Of a DNA stretch of 64,000 bases, positions 43,498 through 55,485 are shown piece after piece. The first letter of the stretch is position 1; each line of letters begins with the position of its first letter. Origin of the DNA: Litsea cubeba. Lineage: Eukaryota > Streptophyta > Magnoliopsida > Laurales > Lauraceae. Location of the stretch: the NCBI GenBank assembly GCA_012931725.1, contig CM022944.1, positions 110,446,603 through 110,510,602 on the forward strand. The letters are read 5' to 3'. The notes beneath the pieces are model-generated. The model saw nothing but the letters and a program-made list of their open reading frames with translations. It did not search any database and had not been told where the DNA came from. The position numbers were made by a program, and so were the translations under genes.

Positions 43498-46400
43498 TCA
43501 CCCTTTAATCCCAATCTTCCATGTCATAGCAAAATTCTTCCCTAGAGGCAATTCCAATCCCCCAACCTCAACCATCATACCCTTCTTTTGGTTGTCACCC
43601 TCTAACTTATCCACATGACTTAGTTCATTGTGACTAAATGTAGCACTAGACTCCACAAGGGGCATCCCATCAACCTCAATTGCAAGCTTCTCCCCATGAC
43701 CCTCCATGCCCAAGACAGCTACCTTCTCAATTGTCCATCCTTTGCTCAATGCAAACTCACCCTCAAGAACTTCAGACCACACCTTCACTGTATTCCGAGT
43801 CAACTGAGCATAGAACTCAATGTATGTAGCACTCCCATCGCCCATTTTCATCTCAGGACGCTCGTCATCATCGACAAACAACTTGCCGTTAGCTTCTGCT
43901 TCAGTTGCTCCAGCAGGGAAGGTTATCACAAGTGTATAAGGTGTCATTCTCGCCTCCTTGGATGTCATCCCACCTTGTTGCATGGGTAATATAGTGTTTT
44001 GGTACACATGTACATTGATTACATGCAATGGTGCCTCGAGGGTGAGGTAGTGACCTTGTTTTGATATTACAGTCTTCGTCATGTCGAACAAGTTATACCA
44101 AGTTCCCGGTGGGAAAAGGGCCTCAACCGTCGTGGCTCCTTGTTTGAGCACAGGTGAGATCATCACACTACTTCCTAATAAGAATTGTGTGCTCAGTCCA
44201 TAACTCTCTGTTAGATTTGGGAATGAGAAGAAAACTGGCCTGGCTATGGGGGCACCACTAATGTGCGCTTCATAATTTAAGGTGTACAGGTAAGGAAGAA
44301 GCTTGTACCGCATGCCCAATGCATTTCGAGCGGACTCTGCGACAGAGTCCCATACATAGAGCTCTTGCCTAGGGGAGGCAAAGTTGGCATGATCCCTCGA
44401 GAAGGGGTAAAATGCGCCAAGCTCAATCCAACGGTTGCAAAGTTCTTCTGTTGGCTGAGGATAGAATCCACATATATCTGAGCCAACCATCGGCACACCA
44501 AAGATACCAAAATTGAGCATGGTTGATATAGAGTAACGCAAGTCATTCCATGTACCCTTGTTGTCACCGGTCCAGTGTGCAGCATATGCACCCGACCCAA
44601 CAAATGTAGAGCGTGACAGCACAAATGGGCGCTTGCGCAAATGATCGAGGAGGGCCTTGTGAGTAGCAATGGCTTGAGAGAAACCATAAAGACTGTGAGC
44701 ATTGTACTCCAAGACTCCATTGTAGTGCACAGCACTGGTGGCTATGGTCTTATATCCCAAGGGAACATGAGAACCGGATGCATTTATCTTGTAAGGCGGC
44801 TCATCCCATCGGGTCTTAGTTATGTTCTTGCAATCTAAGCAGCATTCCCAAGGGAGCCCAGTACCTGGGCACGGATGACTCGTTGGAATTTGGCATTTCC
44901 CAGTGCAGAAATTTGAAACTTCATTCATGTCAATCCATAGGCCATCGACCGGTATTAATTCATCATGAAACCGGGCAATCTCATCTGCCCACCATGACAC
45001 AGTTCTTGGGTTCAAGTAGTCTGGGAAGTAGACAGCCCCAGGCCAGACTTGGGCTAGGTATGGCTCACCGTCGTACTTGATAAAGACGTCATTTTTCATC
45101 CCTCGAACATATGTACCATACGAGGAGTTCACATTGATTCCTGGGTCGATGAGGACAATGTATTTCATGCCCTGAGAATGAATTTTCTTAACAAATGCTT
45201 GGATTTTCTTGCGAGGGAAGTTGATGGGGTCAAGGGTGAAGTCCTTGGCTGCATCCATGTGATCATCATCAGTCCACATCACATCGAGAGGGATTCGGGC
45301 CTTCTTGTAGCCTTCTACTACACCTTCTAAGACTGAGACATTATGATAACCCCATCTGCACTGGTGGAACCCTATAAAATAAGTCACCAACAACAGTTAG
45401 AAAATACAGTTTCTTACAGGAGGAATTATGCAATGTCTGTTCCATTTGTGCAGCCCTCCTAGCTGGTTATGTGAAAAAGAAGATTTTAGTGGCCACACAA
45501 ACCATCCATATGATGGCCCAATAATTGATATGAGATACCACCATCAGGTAATCCCACTGTTCAATTTTGATCTCCTTAAATGTCTACCCGAAGCAGAATT
45601 TGCCTATTTGCAACCCGCCTATCTGATGGCAAGAGCCATCCTACAGGGGAGACATAAGAGCATGGGCAATCCTGTTTGCCAGATAAGTTGGCTTAGTACC
45701 AGAAGGTTGGCCCATCTACAGAGAGTCAAAGACCTACATGATGGATATCTCTCATATTAATCTCTACTAACCCTAGTAAGAGGGATTAGCAAGTTGTCTG
45801 GGATTGAATGATCACAACACCACAAATTTGTATGTGCACAGAAGGGCAAAAGACTTGCAGAAAATCTTAAGTAAAAAAGAGGAAAAGCACCAAAAATGTT
45901 ATCTATTGGGTTAAGAGGAGAACCTGCAAAAAGCTTTTGAGTAAAACAGGGGGAAAAGGAGGAGAAAACTTTCTTGCAATTCACAGTATTCCCCACTTGA
46001 ATAAGGATAAACTTACAATTTTTGTTCTAAACCAAAGAACAAATATTCACCTAAAAGAAATTACCTATTTCTAATAGAAAAGAAAGTTCCCGATTCTATT
46101 AAATATATAGACACCAGTTAAACAATTTATAAAAGTAAAGTATAATCATAAAGAGTCCTAATCAAAAAATGATTTCAACATACAACTGGTGTTTAGAAAG
46201 ATACAGATCTGATGGGCATTGTATAATTTCCCTACTTATAGTGTTCATTGAGTTACTAACACATAATTATGAAGTTCCATAAACAAGATTAAAGAATGAT
46301 GATGATGCAGACATGAGCATAAAATATCATTCCTAGATAAGAACTCCCTAAATGCATATGTGAAATTCTTCTATATGCCTTGATTAACACATATGACCCA

Positions 46401-49400
46401 AGAATTTGTAACCAAATTCACATGGGAGCAATCATTTAGATGATAGCATTAACACAATATTGTGTTATATTTCTCACTGATCTTTGTAGTTACATGATTG
46501 GAAAAAAATATTCTAGGCATTGTTATTGATGTTTAATGGTGAAGCATTAACACAATATTGTGTTATATTTCTCACTGATCTTTGTAGTTACATGATTGGA
46601 AAAAAATCTTCTAGGCATTGTTATTGATGGTTAATGGTGAAGCTGGAAAGAGTAGGAAAACTTTGGGAGAAAATTTTCTCCCCTTTGTGCTGTGATTGAG
46701 GATTGTCCTTTTTATGCATATTAAGAATGACTTCCAACAAATGTAGCAGCAATAAAAACAACATTTATAACAAAAAGAACACAAATAAATGTGAACCATT
46801 TAATCAATTAGATCTTCCTAGCCCAAGAATAGTGCTAAAAATGCTAAAATGTAAGATCCTAATCATCTGACAAATGGATGTTTTCTCTGATAATTCACAA
46901 AAGTCAGTTGATGGCCCACAAAGAAGCCCATTAACCAGACAATCAGAATCTAATTGTCAAGCTGCATTTCTGGAATGTAGCATTCAAGCAGTGCTTCAAT
47001 CAATATTAACTTGTCTGGACATGCAGACAAGTTCACCAATAGGACAGCAAAGAAGTTTATGAACCTTATTTTGGTATATGGCATTGTATGCTATACAGAG
47101 GATAAAACCCTTAAGATAAACAAAGATACAGATTTAAAAGTTAGCTTTGTGGTTATGTTCAGTCATCTAGACCATTAATCTAGTAGGACCCACTGTAGAT
47201 GGAGAATGACCCAATTACTCTCAGATTAAAGGATTCAGTAAAGCATTCTTGGCCTTTCTTGTGAACAAATATGATTTTTTCTCCTTTAACCATTTATTTG
47301 AAAGCTAGATACCACAGGGTTAAGATGCAATCTGGCAGATTTGTCTGTTGCCTTCCATCCACCATGGGCCCACATACCAATGCTCTGGAGAATGACTCAA
47401 AGATTCAGATTAAAGAGTACCAAAAAAAAACCCCTTTTCTACATTTCTTACGGACAAATGTTGTATTCATTTCTTAACCATTTATTTGAAGGGTAAATAA
47501 TCAAGGATTGCCACTAAATAAGACTCACATGTAAATTGTAATGGAACAGGATGCATCAGGAAACGCACACATGGTAAGGCTCAAGACCCAATAATAACCC
47601 TCCTTGTTAAGAGAGGAAAATGTTTGTCTTTTAGGGACCTGGACACATTTCAACAGTAAATAATAGAACTGTAAGAAAACTAATGTATAGGGTTTCCAAC
47701 TTGCCTAAAATATTAGGATAATGAAGATCTTTTTTTTTTTTTCCTAAGAAACTTTTGGGGTTTTTAGTAACTGTATAATTATATTAGGTGGTTTTTAGTA
47801 ACTGTATAATTATATAAAGTTTTTTTTTTTACTTTTCCTAAGGTGACCTATTTTGCAACTTGAACATGATAAAGAACAGAAATATTTATAAGAAAGTGAT
47901 GTGAATCAAATAGCAATAAATAAAACAGGGATGTGTCCAAATTAACTCCTCAAACAAGTTTCACATGAGAAAATGTACAAGAAAAATCAGCCAACATAGT
48001 AAAAAAAAAAAAAAAAAAAAACTCCAGAGCCAAACAAACCACAATTGTTTCCATAAGAAAAAGAGTTCATGTAAAAAAAAATGAGAGTAAAACAGAGATC
48101 ACCGTTAAAATAAAATAAAAAACAGATAAAGGAAATCTCTCGCAGTGAACAAGCAACTTCTTATGCATATAAATCATAACCATAACAAAACACTAGGTAC
48201 ATTGTATTTATAAGTAAAAAGAACAAAAACGACAAGAATGAGATGGCCAAAGAAGAAACAATGCACATGCTAGGAATTTATTGTCATTAAATCCCAATGA
48301 CTTAACTAGAAAAATAGATCAATCAAGAACTATAGATGGATCAAGTTAACAATATGACCAAATTACTTTGAGGAAAAAAAAAAAACTGTATTTAAAAAAG
48401 ATGAGATAGGCTAAAAAAGTAAAACACAAATATCAAAACAACCAGCTGCTTATTCACATGCCCACTTCCCAATAGCCACAACCAAAAGCATTAGAAGGGA
48501 AAAATGAATATACATGAAACCAAATAAAAAACTTATACACAGATATCATGACAAATATAAATATATGGGTGGGTTTGGATGTATCCCCCATACTGCGAGG
48601 TGTTTGAATATGCATCTGATTGCCCCGCATTAGGGCAGTTCCGATATTAAAAAAAAAAATCAGGTGGGATAGTACCTCACCTAAAATGATTTTCATTTTT
48701 CATGCCAGTCCAAGTGATAGGAACATGGAGTTCTACCCAAACATACACTGGACAAAAAGAAAAAAAAACCAGCATTTGTTCTAAAATGCATGGTGAATAA
48801 GATTGAAAAAAGAAGAGTCATAAGATTAAATACCTTTATCAATTTATTTACATGAAACATATACCAAAAACCAAAATCCCAACCAGAGAGAGAATGGGTC
48901 ATCAGAAAATCTTACCTAGAGCCCAGTAAGGCATGGGAGCCGGTCTGCCGACGAAGGCAGTGTACTGATCAACCACTGCCAAAGGTGAAGGCCCTGCAAA
49001 GAAATAGAAATCAAACACCCCTCCAATCACCTTGTATGTCAAAGAAGTCCCCCTGTAAAATACATCCATCCCATTGCTATTCAGCAACAGAACTGCATGA
49101 GCAGATGCCTCCCCCTTTTCATTCCTCAGATCCATATAAACAGGATGAGAGCCATACAAATCTATATTCAGATTGATGGCAGAAATATCAGTAGTGTAGA
49201 GAGCATAAGGATCATTGGGATGCAACCGAATTCCACCCGGTTGTGTGTTCTCTCCAAGCCCATAGATTGCAGCACTTGAAGGTAGTTTGGTGGAAATCTC
49301 AAGATACTGGTCTTTAAACACCAGGCTTCCATAAGGATTCGATTCATCTGAGCTTGTATCGAAAAGGGTCTCTCCAGTTGATTTCCTCTTGACTGAAAAC

Positions 49401-50101
49401 GCAAATGGGTCTGTTGTGTAGCTGAAAATAAGTTCATTTCCAGAGTACTTAGAATCTGTGAAAAGGGATCCTTTCCTTCCTAGAGATCTTTTCTTCAATG
49501 GAGGAGGCTGCTCTCTTGGAAGTAAGTTATAGGGAACTTCCCATCTCTCCTGTTCAGCATCAGTTATATGAACCCTCAATCTATCTTGGGTCTCATGCCT
49601 ACAAATCAAACCAAAGATAACATCTTTATTAGCCCCATGCATATAAACTAATCAAAATCCACTATCAGAACATGGGTTAGGCTAAAAACCATAAACAAAC
49701 CATTTCTTTCTTTTCAACAAGCACAAAAATATATCCACTACCCATAAAAGAAATATGGGAATTTTCTCCTCCCTCTCTTCCTTTTTTGAAAGGGGAAAAA
49801 AAAAAAGAATGAACATATGATTGAAAGATTAAGAAAAAAAAAAAGAGAACAAAAAGTGAAGTCTTTATTACTTGACAAAAAGCTGCAAGTATGAAATATC
49901 AGGGCCATATGTATTGGTTTTCTGCTTCACTTGCAAGAGGCCTACAAGTCCTCCACCAGGGGATTCTTCTATAGAAATGAGACGATAGCCTTTGCCTATC
50001 TTGGTGGTGGTGGAAAATACAGTGCATAGTTGCAGCAGGGCAAAGAGAAGAAACAGAACAGAAACAGAAAAGGTAGAATGGAAAGAAGTTGAAAGCAGCA
50101 T
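43498..50101 (-). CDS. XYL1: Alpha-xylosidase, glycoside hydrolase family 31, three exons (XYL1-like)
   Basis: Removes the non-reducing-end xylose from xyloglucan oligosaccharides in the apoplast; Arabidopsis XYL1 (At1g68560) is the reference. Exons on the minus strand: 50101-49872, 49598-48916 and 45371-43498, with GT-AG introns and matching phase, giving 928 residues. Residues 1-30 form a signal peptide ([13 protein letters not shown]). The N-terminal beta-sandwich covers about 85-290, with [12 protein letters not shown]. The catalytic barrel has [10 protein letters not shown] with nucleophile Asp452 and HWTGDN with acid/base Asp574. The C-terminal beta domain ends GIKG. The start is the first true ATG, ~50 bp below a TATA candidate; the in-frame codon upstream at 50125 is TTG. 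XYL1 and general alpha-glucosidase are close, but the overall wording fits XYL1. No disruption seen. Confidence 0.95.
46447..46640. repeat. ~95-bp tandem duplication inside the xylosidase intron
   Basis: AGCATTAACACAATATTGTG through TTTAATGGTGAAG occurs twice in a row with two or three differences. Each copy includes the perfect palindrome CACAATATTGTG. Confidence 0.92.
48566..48750. mobile_element. MITE candidate in the xylosidase intron
   Basis: The left edge reads GTGGGTTTGGATGTATCC and the right edge, reversed, reads AGTGTATGTTTGGGTAGAAC, an imperfect inverted pair around GTTTGGRT. Target duplication not clear. Confidence 0.35.
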
Positions 50102-50146
50102 CTTTGGGGGTGGAAGTAGCAACAAGACCCAGCCAGCACAGGAGCC

Positions 50147-50155
50147 TAGATATAG
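50147..50155 (-). promoter_or_regulatory. TATA-box candidate of the alpha-xylosidase gene
   Basis: CTATATCTA on the minus strand, 46-54 bp above the ATG at 50101, predicting a very short leader. It favours the 50101 ATG over any start further upstream. Confidence 0.45.
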
Positions 50156-50800
50156 ACTGCAGTGCAGGGGAAGCTCTTTAATGCCGAGGCAATCTCATTC
50201 ATGAGATGTTTGTGGGGCCCACTTTCTCTGTTCTCATCAAACAATAATTCTTGTTTTAGTTGTTGAATAAGCTCATCCTGGATTTGGTGTTTGATGATTT
50301 TCCTCTTTTCTTTTTTTTTTCTCTTCTTTTTATTAAGTTTAAGTTTATCCTGATGTTGATTTTGGGTGAGATTTATCTCGAACTATAAGACGAGAACAAG
50401 ATCTTTTTTTCAGATCATCGCATGGAGGGCCCACCACCTCTTACACCGACGTACCAGCCACGCGTTTGGAGGGGTTATCTACCATGTTCTCTGCATATCC
50501 ACTGAATTGTTCTGAATTCCCATCACCTTATGCTGTAAAATCTAGTTTTAATTCCGTCTGCTTAGAATTTAGATCACGGCAAGGCCCCATTAATCATGGA
50601 AATCTCTTGTAGTCAACTTAGTTTTTCTGTAATTATGTGCAACTCTAATGATTAGGTTGACCACTTGTTACATATATGCCATGTAAAAATAAAATGTATG
50701 CATTATAATTTTAGGTGGCATTTACAAAAAAACTTTAAACTAGTATAAGAATTGAAGACGATGAGAAATAACAAAGTGATTCTTTTCTTACCTTGGCTCT
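50156..50800. other. Promoter region of alpha-xylosidase
   Basis: AT-rich with poly-T near 50310-50330. No coding segment or repeat recognised. Confidence 0.5.
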
Positions 50801-50804
50801 ATAA

Positions 50805-51290
50805 TTAATAAGGATTGGAATATTGATGAAAATGTCGATCATAGGATAAAATCGGGATTATTGGAGTGGAGACTTGCTTCTTTTGTATTGCTTTGTGACC
50901 GACGAATGCCAATAAAATTAAAGAGGAAGTCTTACAGGACAACTATTAGACCAAGTATGATCTATGGAGTAGAATGTTGGTCAATCAAGAAACAACATAT
51001 GTACAAAATGAATGTAGTAGATATGAGAATGTTGATGTGGATGTGTAGTAAAACTAGGAATGATAGAATTAAAAATGAACTCTGTTTGAGATAAAATTAG
51101 ATAAACTCTGTTTGAGATGGTTTGGGCATGTCCAACGTAAGCCGGTAATGGCGCCGGTGAGGAAAAATTTGGTTATGAAATCTGACGGCCCACAAGGACA
51201 AAGAGTAGGCCAAAGAAGATGGGTCCTACCAGAGAAATGAATTGCGGGTTGACTGGGTTGGAATGGTTTTAGTTGGAGTTTCTTAGAAAT
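50805..51290 (+). pseudogene. RTE-type LINE fragment (RT C-terminal end)
   Basis: Reads DWNIDENVDHRIKSGLLEWR, then LCDRRMPIKLKRKSYRTTIR, IYGVECWSIKKQH and MRMLMWMCSKTRNDRIKNE, and after a frameshift WFGHVQRKPVMAPVRKN. This is the tail of plant RTE-like LINE reverse transcriptases. It is 5'-truncated, as is usual for LINE insertions. Confidence 0.85.
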
Positions 51291-51328
51291 TGCAAGCAAG
51301 TCTAGTTTGTTATGTGAAATATCATTTA

Positions 51329-52352
51329 GGGCCTGTTTCTTTCCAAGCATTTATGACAGGAATTCAGGCTGTCTATGAATTCCTGAATTCCAGTCAGAAA
51401 TTATATGTTCATTTACTAGAATTCGCAGCATTTGAGGCAAGTAGTATTTTGGAATTCCAACAAAGTGGAATTCCCAAATGCTAGCCCTTATTTCAGCATT
51501 TATAAATTCTGGCATTTCGAAAGGCTTCCTTAGAACTCCGGCTCTTCCTTCTTACAGTCAAAGAAGAAAGATTAATCAATATGAGTTTGGTGGAGATTGA
51601 GAACATATGGCGGGGCCCACTGAGTGATTGATCACAATCTCGTTCGTTACAATGGCAGTATAGGGTTGGGCGATTTTGATGGAGGAGCCTGATCTAAATT
51701 TGATCAGTGGGGCCTATGATTTTATAGCAAATCAAAATCAAAGGCGAGAACGTGTTCTCTGTTTGGGAGAAGTTCTGTTGCACAACGTGTAAGGATAAAG
51801 AAGAAATGGAGGGGTTCCAGCGGTCTGCGAGTGTATAAGAAATAGTGTGGCCACCACCCATTTTTTTAGTTTCTAGAAAAGTGGAGAAGAATTTCATACA
51901 CAGGATTCAGTCCTACTGGTCTGTGAGTGTATGAGAAATAGTGTGGCCACTACCCTCCTTTTTAGGCGATAACATGTTTTCTAGAAATAAGTTTGATACA
52001 CAGGATTCAGTCCTACCATTGTTGGCAATTTCTGATGAGACCCACTCTTTGGCTCATGGACATGTGATTAATTTTTGTATGAATGTTGTTTTTTATTTTT
52101 TTATTTTTGCTACTTGAATTGTGAAATTGGTATGTAAATAATGCATACATGAGTAAAGTTCCAGTCAAAAATCCTTATAGTTATGAAACAGAGAATTCAG
52201 AAAATCCAGGAATTCATGAATTCTCAGGCAGAAATTCAGACATAAAAGAAACAGGGAATTCAAAAATGACAGAATTTAATAGCATTTCAGAATTCCAGCA
52301 TTTGAAAATCCCAGACAGTCACCAGACATGAATTCTAGGAATTCTAGGAAAG
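51329..52352. mobile_element. Non-autonomous DNA transposon with AGGGCCYGTTTCTTTCC ends
   Basis: Left end AGGGCCTGTTTCTTTCC (51328-51344); the right end, reversed, is AGGGCCCGTTTCTTTCC. Flanking bases are TT and TG, so the target duplication is either a degenerate TTA-type triplet or lost. The ends continue as imperfect inverted sequence rich in GAATTC words. The middle holds a ~100-bp duplication (about 51822 and 51914 onward: GAGTGTATRAGAAATAGTGT, then ATACACAGGATTCAGTCCTA). No coding capacity. Confidence 0.7.
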
Positions 52353-52369
52353 AAACGGGCCCTTGAGGT

Positions 52370-52390
52370 TTTTTTTTTTTTTTTTTTTTG
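52370..52390 (+). repeat. Poly-T run
   Basis: About 20 T just outside the right end of the preceding transposon. Confidence 0.85.
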
Positions 52391-52984
52391 CTGAAAATGG
52401 GTCAAGATGGGCTCAAATGGATTGGGTCAAAATACGAAAATCGATGATCGCAAAATGCTCTACCCAATGCAGCCAAATTCACATCGAAATTGAAGTGGGA
52501 TATTAGATAGATTTCTTGCATAACACGATTTAAATATTTACAAAATGGAGCAAAAAATAAATATAAAAATTATAAAAATGGAACAGATGAATTTAAATAC
52601 AACTTTACCGAGTAGAAAATACGTCGGAATAGAAAGTCGAAGGTCCTTATCGACTTTTCTATTACTATTCTCAAACATTAGAGTTTTTTTATATTTCGAA
52701 AGTATACACATAATGATATAAGAATATATGATAATGATATATTATTTCCCTGCAATAGTGGTGACAAGAATCGAATGTTTCATTTTTCATGTAGCTAAGG
52801 CCTGCCTTATCTATTATTATTTTTTTCTATGTTTATCTATTATTATTTTTTTCTATGTTTTGAATAAATCTTTACATAAAAATTTTATGTAGTGCAATGG
52901 TTAAAGTACATTTATTGTTTGGATAAGTGAGAAGTTGAGTAAAATGAAGTGGATTTCACATAAAGAGTGAACAAGAGGAGAATA

Positions 52985-53385
52985 TAGCTGCACAGAACCG
53001 GGCCGCAGACCTGACCGAACCACAAAACCGGACCGGGCCGGACCGGATCTGCGGTCTTAGTGGTCCAAATTCGGTCCGGTTCGGTCCAGGCCTTTTGGGT
53101 CCAGTCTGGACCGGACCGGACCGGACTGGATTTATTAAAATAATAAGTTTTTTTTTTTAATATGGATGAGCCCATGAGGCATGAGCCCAACGCCCCAGCC
53201 CCGCGCCCATTTGTAAAACCCATCATTTATTCATTTGACATTTGCCCACTTTTTAGATGTGAGGTGAAAATGAAAAAAAAAATGAAAACCGGTCTGGTCC
53301 TTCATTTTACGCCGGATCGGAAATCCGGTCCGACCAGATTCCGATCTGAAAACCGGACCAGAAATCCAATTGTTCAGTCCTAGAG
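52985..53385. repeat. CCGGACC-rich repeat segment, likely DNA-transposon ends
   Basis: Dense GGACCGG and CCGGTCC words at 52997-53135 and again, in inverted sense, at 53287-53365 around an AT-rich centre. The two halves are partly complementary, which suggests the subterminal regions of a hAT-like non-autonomous element. Exact ends not found. Confidence 0.45.
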
Positions 53386-54738
53386 GAGAAGTAGGTTGAA
53401 GTTAAAATAGAGTATTCCACTTCACTCCATTTGAATGCTTATTGTGAAGTTAAGATTGGAGTAGAATCCACTTTTACTCAAGAAAATAAAAGTATTTAGG
53501 GTTGAAGTAAAATTGAGTACATGTGGCTGACAACATTACTTTATGTATTGGGCCAGACTCATCTAAACACGGTAAAGTTAAAATTTTAAACTATTAGGGC
53601 CCATTTAACTGTACTTTTACTCTATTTTTTTGCCTATCAAACAAGTAATACTATTCTATTTAAATATTTTTTGGTAGCCCAACTAAGGGGGCTTGGGCGA
53701 TGAGATTACCTACACTGCACATATGATCAAGAGAAAGAAGGTCCCACACATGTAGGAAGTAAGTTCTCACATGTGCGAGGAGAGAAAATCCATTTACACG
53801 GGGATGAGAGCTCACATGTATGAAATTAAAGAGAAGGATACGGGGGATGGGTGAGAGTCCTGGTTGCCAATTTAAAGTTTTATTTTTCATGATGGAACTA
53901 TGCTTTACAAAGAGTCATTTTCATCCTTAATTCAAGGAGGGGCCTATTTGAATCTTTGTAATCGAGCTTGCATAAATGATTACATGATTTAATAGAATCG
54001 AGTCTTTGTATGTGAGAGTTGTTTTGTCTTTCATTGTCCAACTTATATTATCAAAACCAAGAGCAGGAAACTCTATTTATTCATGAATGAGGATTTGTGC
54101 ATTAGAATAACCGACACAAAATTATACACAAGAGAAATTATTTTTATACAATTTATACATACTAAAGCATATATACTTTAGTTTTTCTATCAACACGAGT
54201 TACAGTTCAACTTGACCTATACAAAATCCAACCCATTATTATCCTCATAATGGGCTTCAATGGCAATTAAATCTGCGCAGGCTCCACGTCAAGTCAGATT
54301 TAATTGGGACCATCAAAATTTAAATTGGAAGAGTTAAACATAAAATTGAGTTGGTCAAAATCAAAAGATTTAATATATATAAAGTCGTTATCAAGTGCGC
54401 CATATGCATGGAGCTCTCCATGTACACCTCGTTGTGGGGCCAGCCTGAGGGCCCAACTGAGGATAGGACCGTGGGATCGAAACATTTGGGTGGGCCTACT
54501 TGCGTAAGGTGATGGCGCTCATTTGATCATACTAGCCCCTTAATCAAAGGTCCACAAGTTTTTGCCCATTCAAAACGAGTGCACGATCGATCTAATTGTC
54601 TCATTCATTCATACAAGCGTAAACTCAATGGTCAGGTGTAATTACGGAGGACCATCGAGTAGACATCACTTTGAGAGGCACATAGGTGTCCGCAGAAAAC
54701 AAACGTCGGGGGGTGGGGTGGAGGGGTGGGGGGCGGGG
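53386..54738. other. Intergenic stretch without recognised features
   Basis: AT-rich with scattered old repeat text. No coding region, transposon end or RNA gene that I can support. Confidence 0.5.
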
Positions 54739-55220
54739 ACACCCAAGTGGCCCCCTCTGCCAATGCGCAACATGCACACCGGGCACACATGATATGTATG
54801 GTAACTCCAAAACTTTAAACTTTAAAAATGCCCCTCTTCTACAATTTAGATAGGTCTCATACAAATTTTTCCATCCAATAAACTTTCATAATCATCATGA
54901 GTCTAGATGGGTCCTAATAAGAGGGGCATTTTCAATACCCTATGGACACACGCACGCACGCGCACACACACACGCCGAGGGAGGCTGGCTAGTCCACTCA
55001 GAACACCCAAGTGGGCCCCACTACCAATGCGCAACATGCGCACCGGGCACACATGATATTTATAGTAACTCCAAAACTTCAAACTTTAAAAATGCCCCTC
55101 TTCTACAATTTAGATAGGTCTCATACAAATCTTTCCATCCAATAAACTTTCATAATCATCATGAGTCTAGATGGGTCCTAATAAGAGGGGCATTTTCAAT
55201 ACCCTATGGACAGACACACA
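54739..55220 (+). repeat. Two direct copies of a ~215-bp segment followed by CA microsatellites
   Basis: Copy 1 from about 54739 and copy 2 from about 55003 (264-bp period) share CACCCAAGTG, CAATGCGCAACATG, ACTTTAAAAATGCCCCTCTT and GTCTAGATGGGTCCTAATAA up to CAATACCCTATGGACA. Each ends in a CA-rich microsatellite (54948-54973 and 55212-55238); the second also has (TA)n at 55239-55265. Confidence 0.92.
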
Positions 55221-55485
55221 CACACACAACACACACACATATATATATAAATATATAGATATATAGGGGGGTTTTGATGGTGCCCACCTAAGGCCAAATC
55301 TTCTTATAAGAACTTCTCTCACCGTATTATTGCTAACACTTTCAGCAGCCCTACCTTATGATATATATGAATTGCATAGGGACAATTTTTACTTGTATAT
55401 AACTTAGGTTATTCTATTGCACAGCATTCATTCAAAAAAACAGAGTTGCTTGCAATTGATTTTGATGCTCCAAGCCCACCCGCGC

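Larger units (their letters stand above)
45372..48915 (-). other. Alpha-xylosidase intron 2 (3544 bp)
   Basis: Bounded by CTAG/GTAAGA and TTATAG/GGTTCC. It contains a ~95-bp direct duplication (46447-46640), a 34-bp duplication with GGTTTTTAGTAACTGTATAA (47756-47818), poly-A and poly-T runs (47729, 47819, 48001, 48375) and a MITE-like segment (about 48566-48750). No second gene on either strand was recognised. The size suggests growth by transposon insertion. Confidence 0.85.

Noticed and set aside
50102..50125. Upstream start for the alpha-xylosidase at 50125
   Set aside because: The codon is TTG, not ATG; the first ATG is at 50101 and gives a normal signal peptide.
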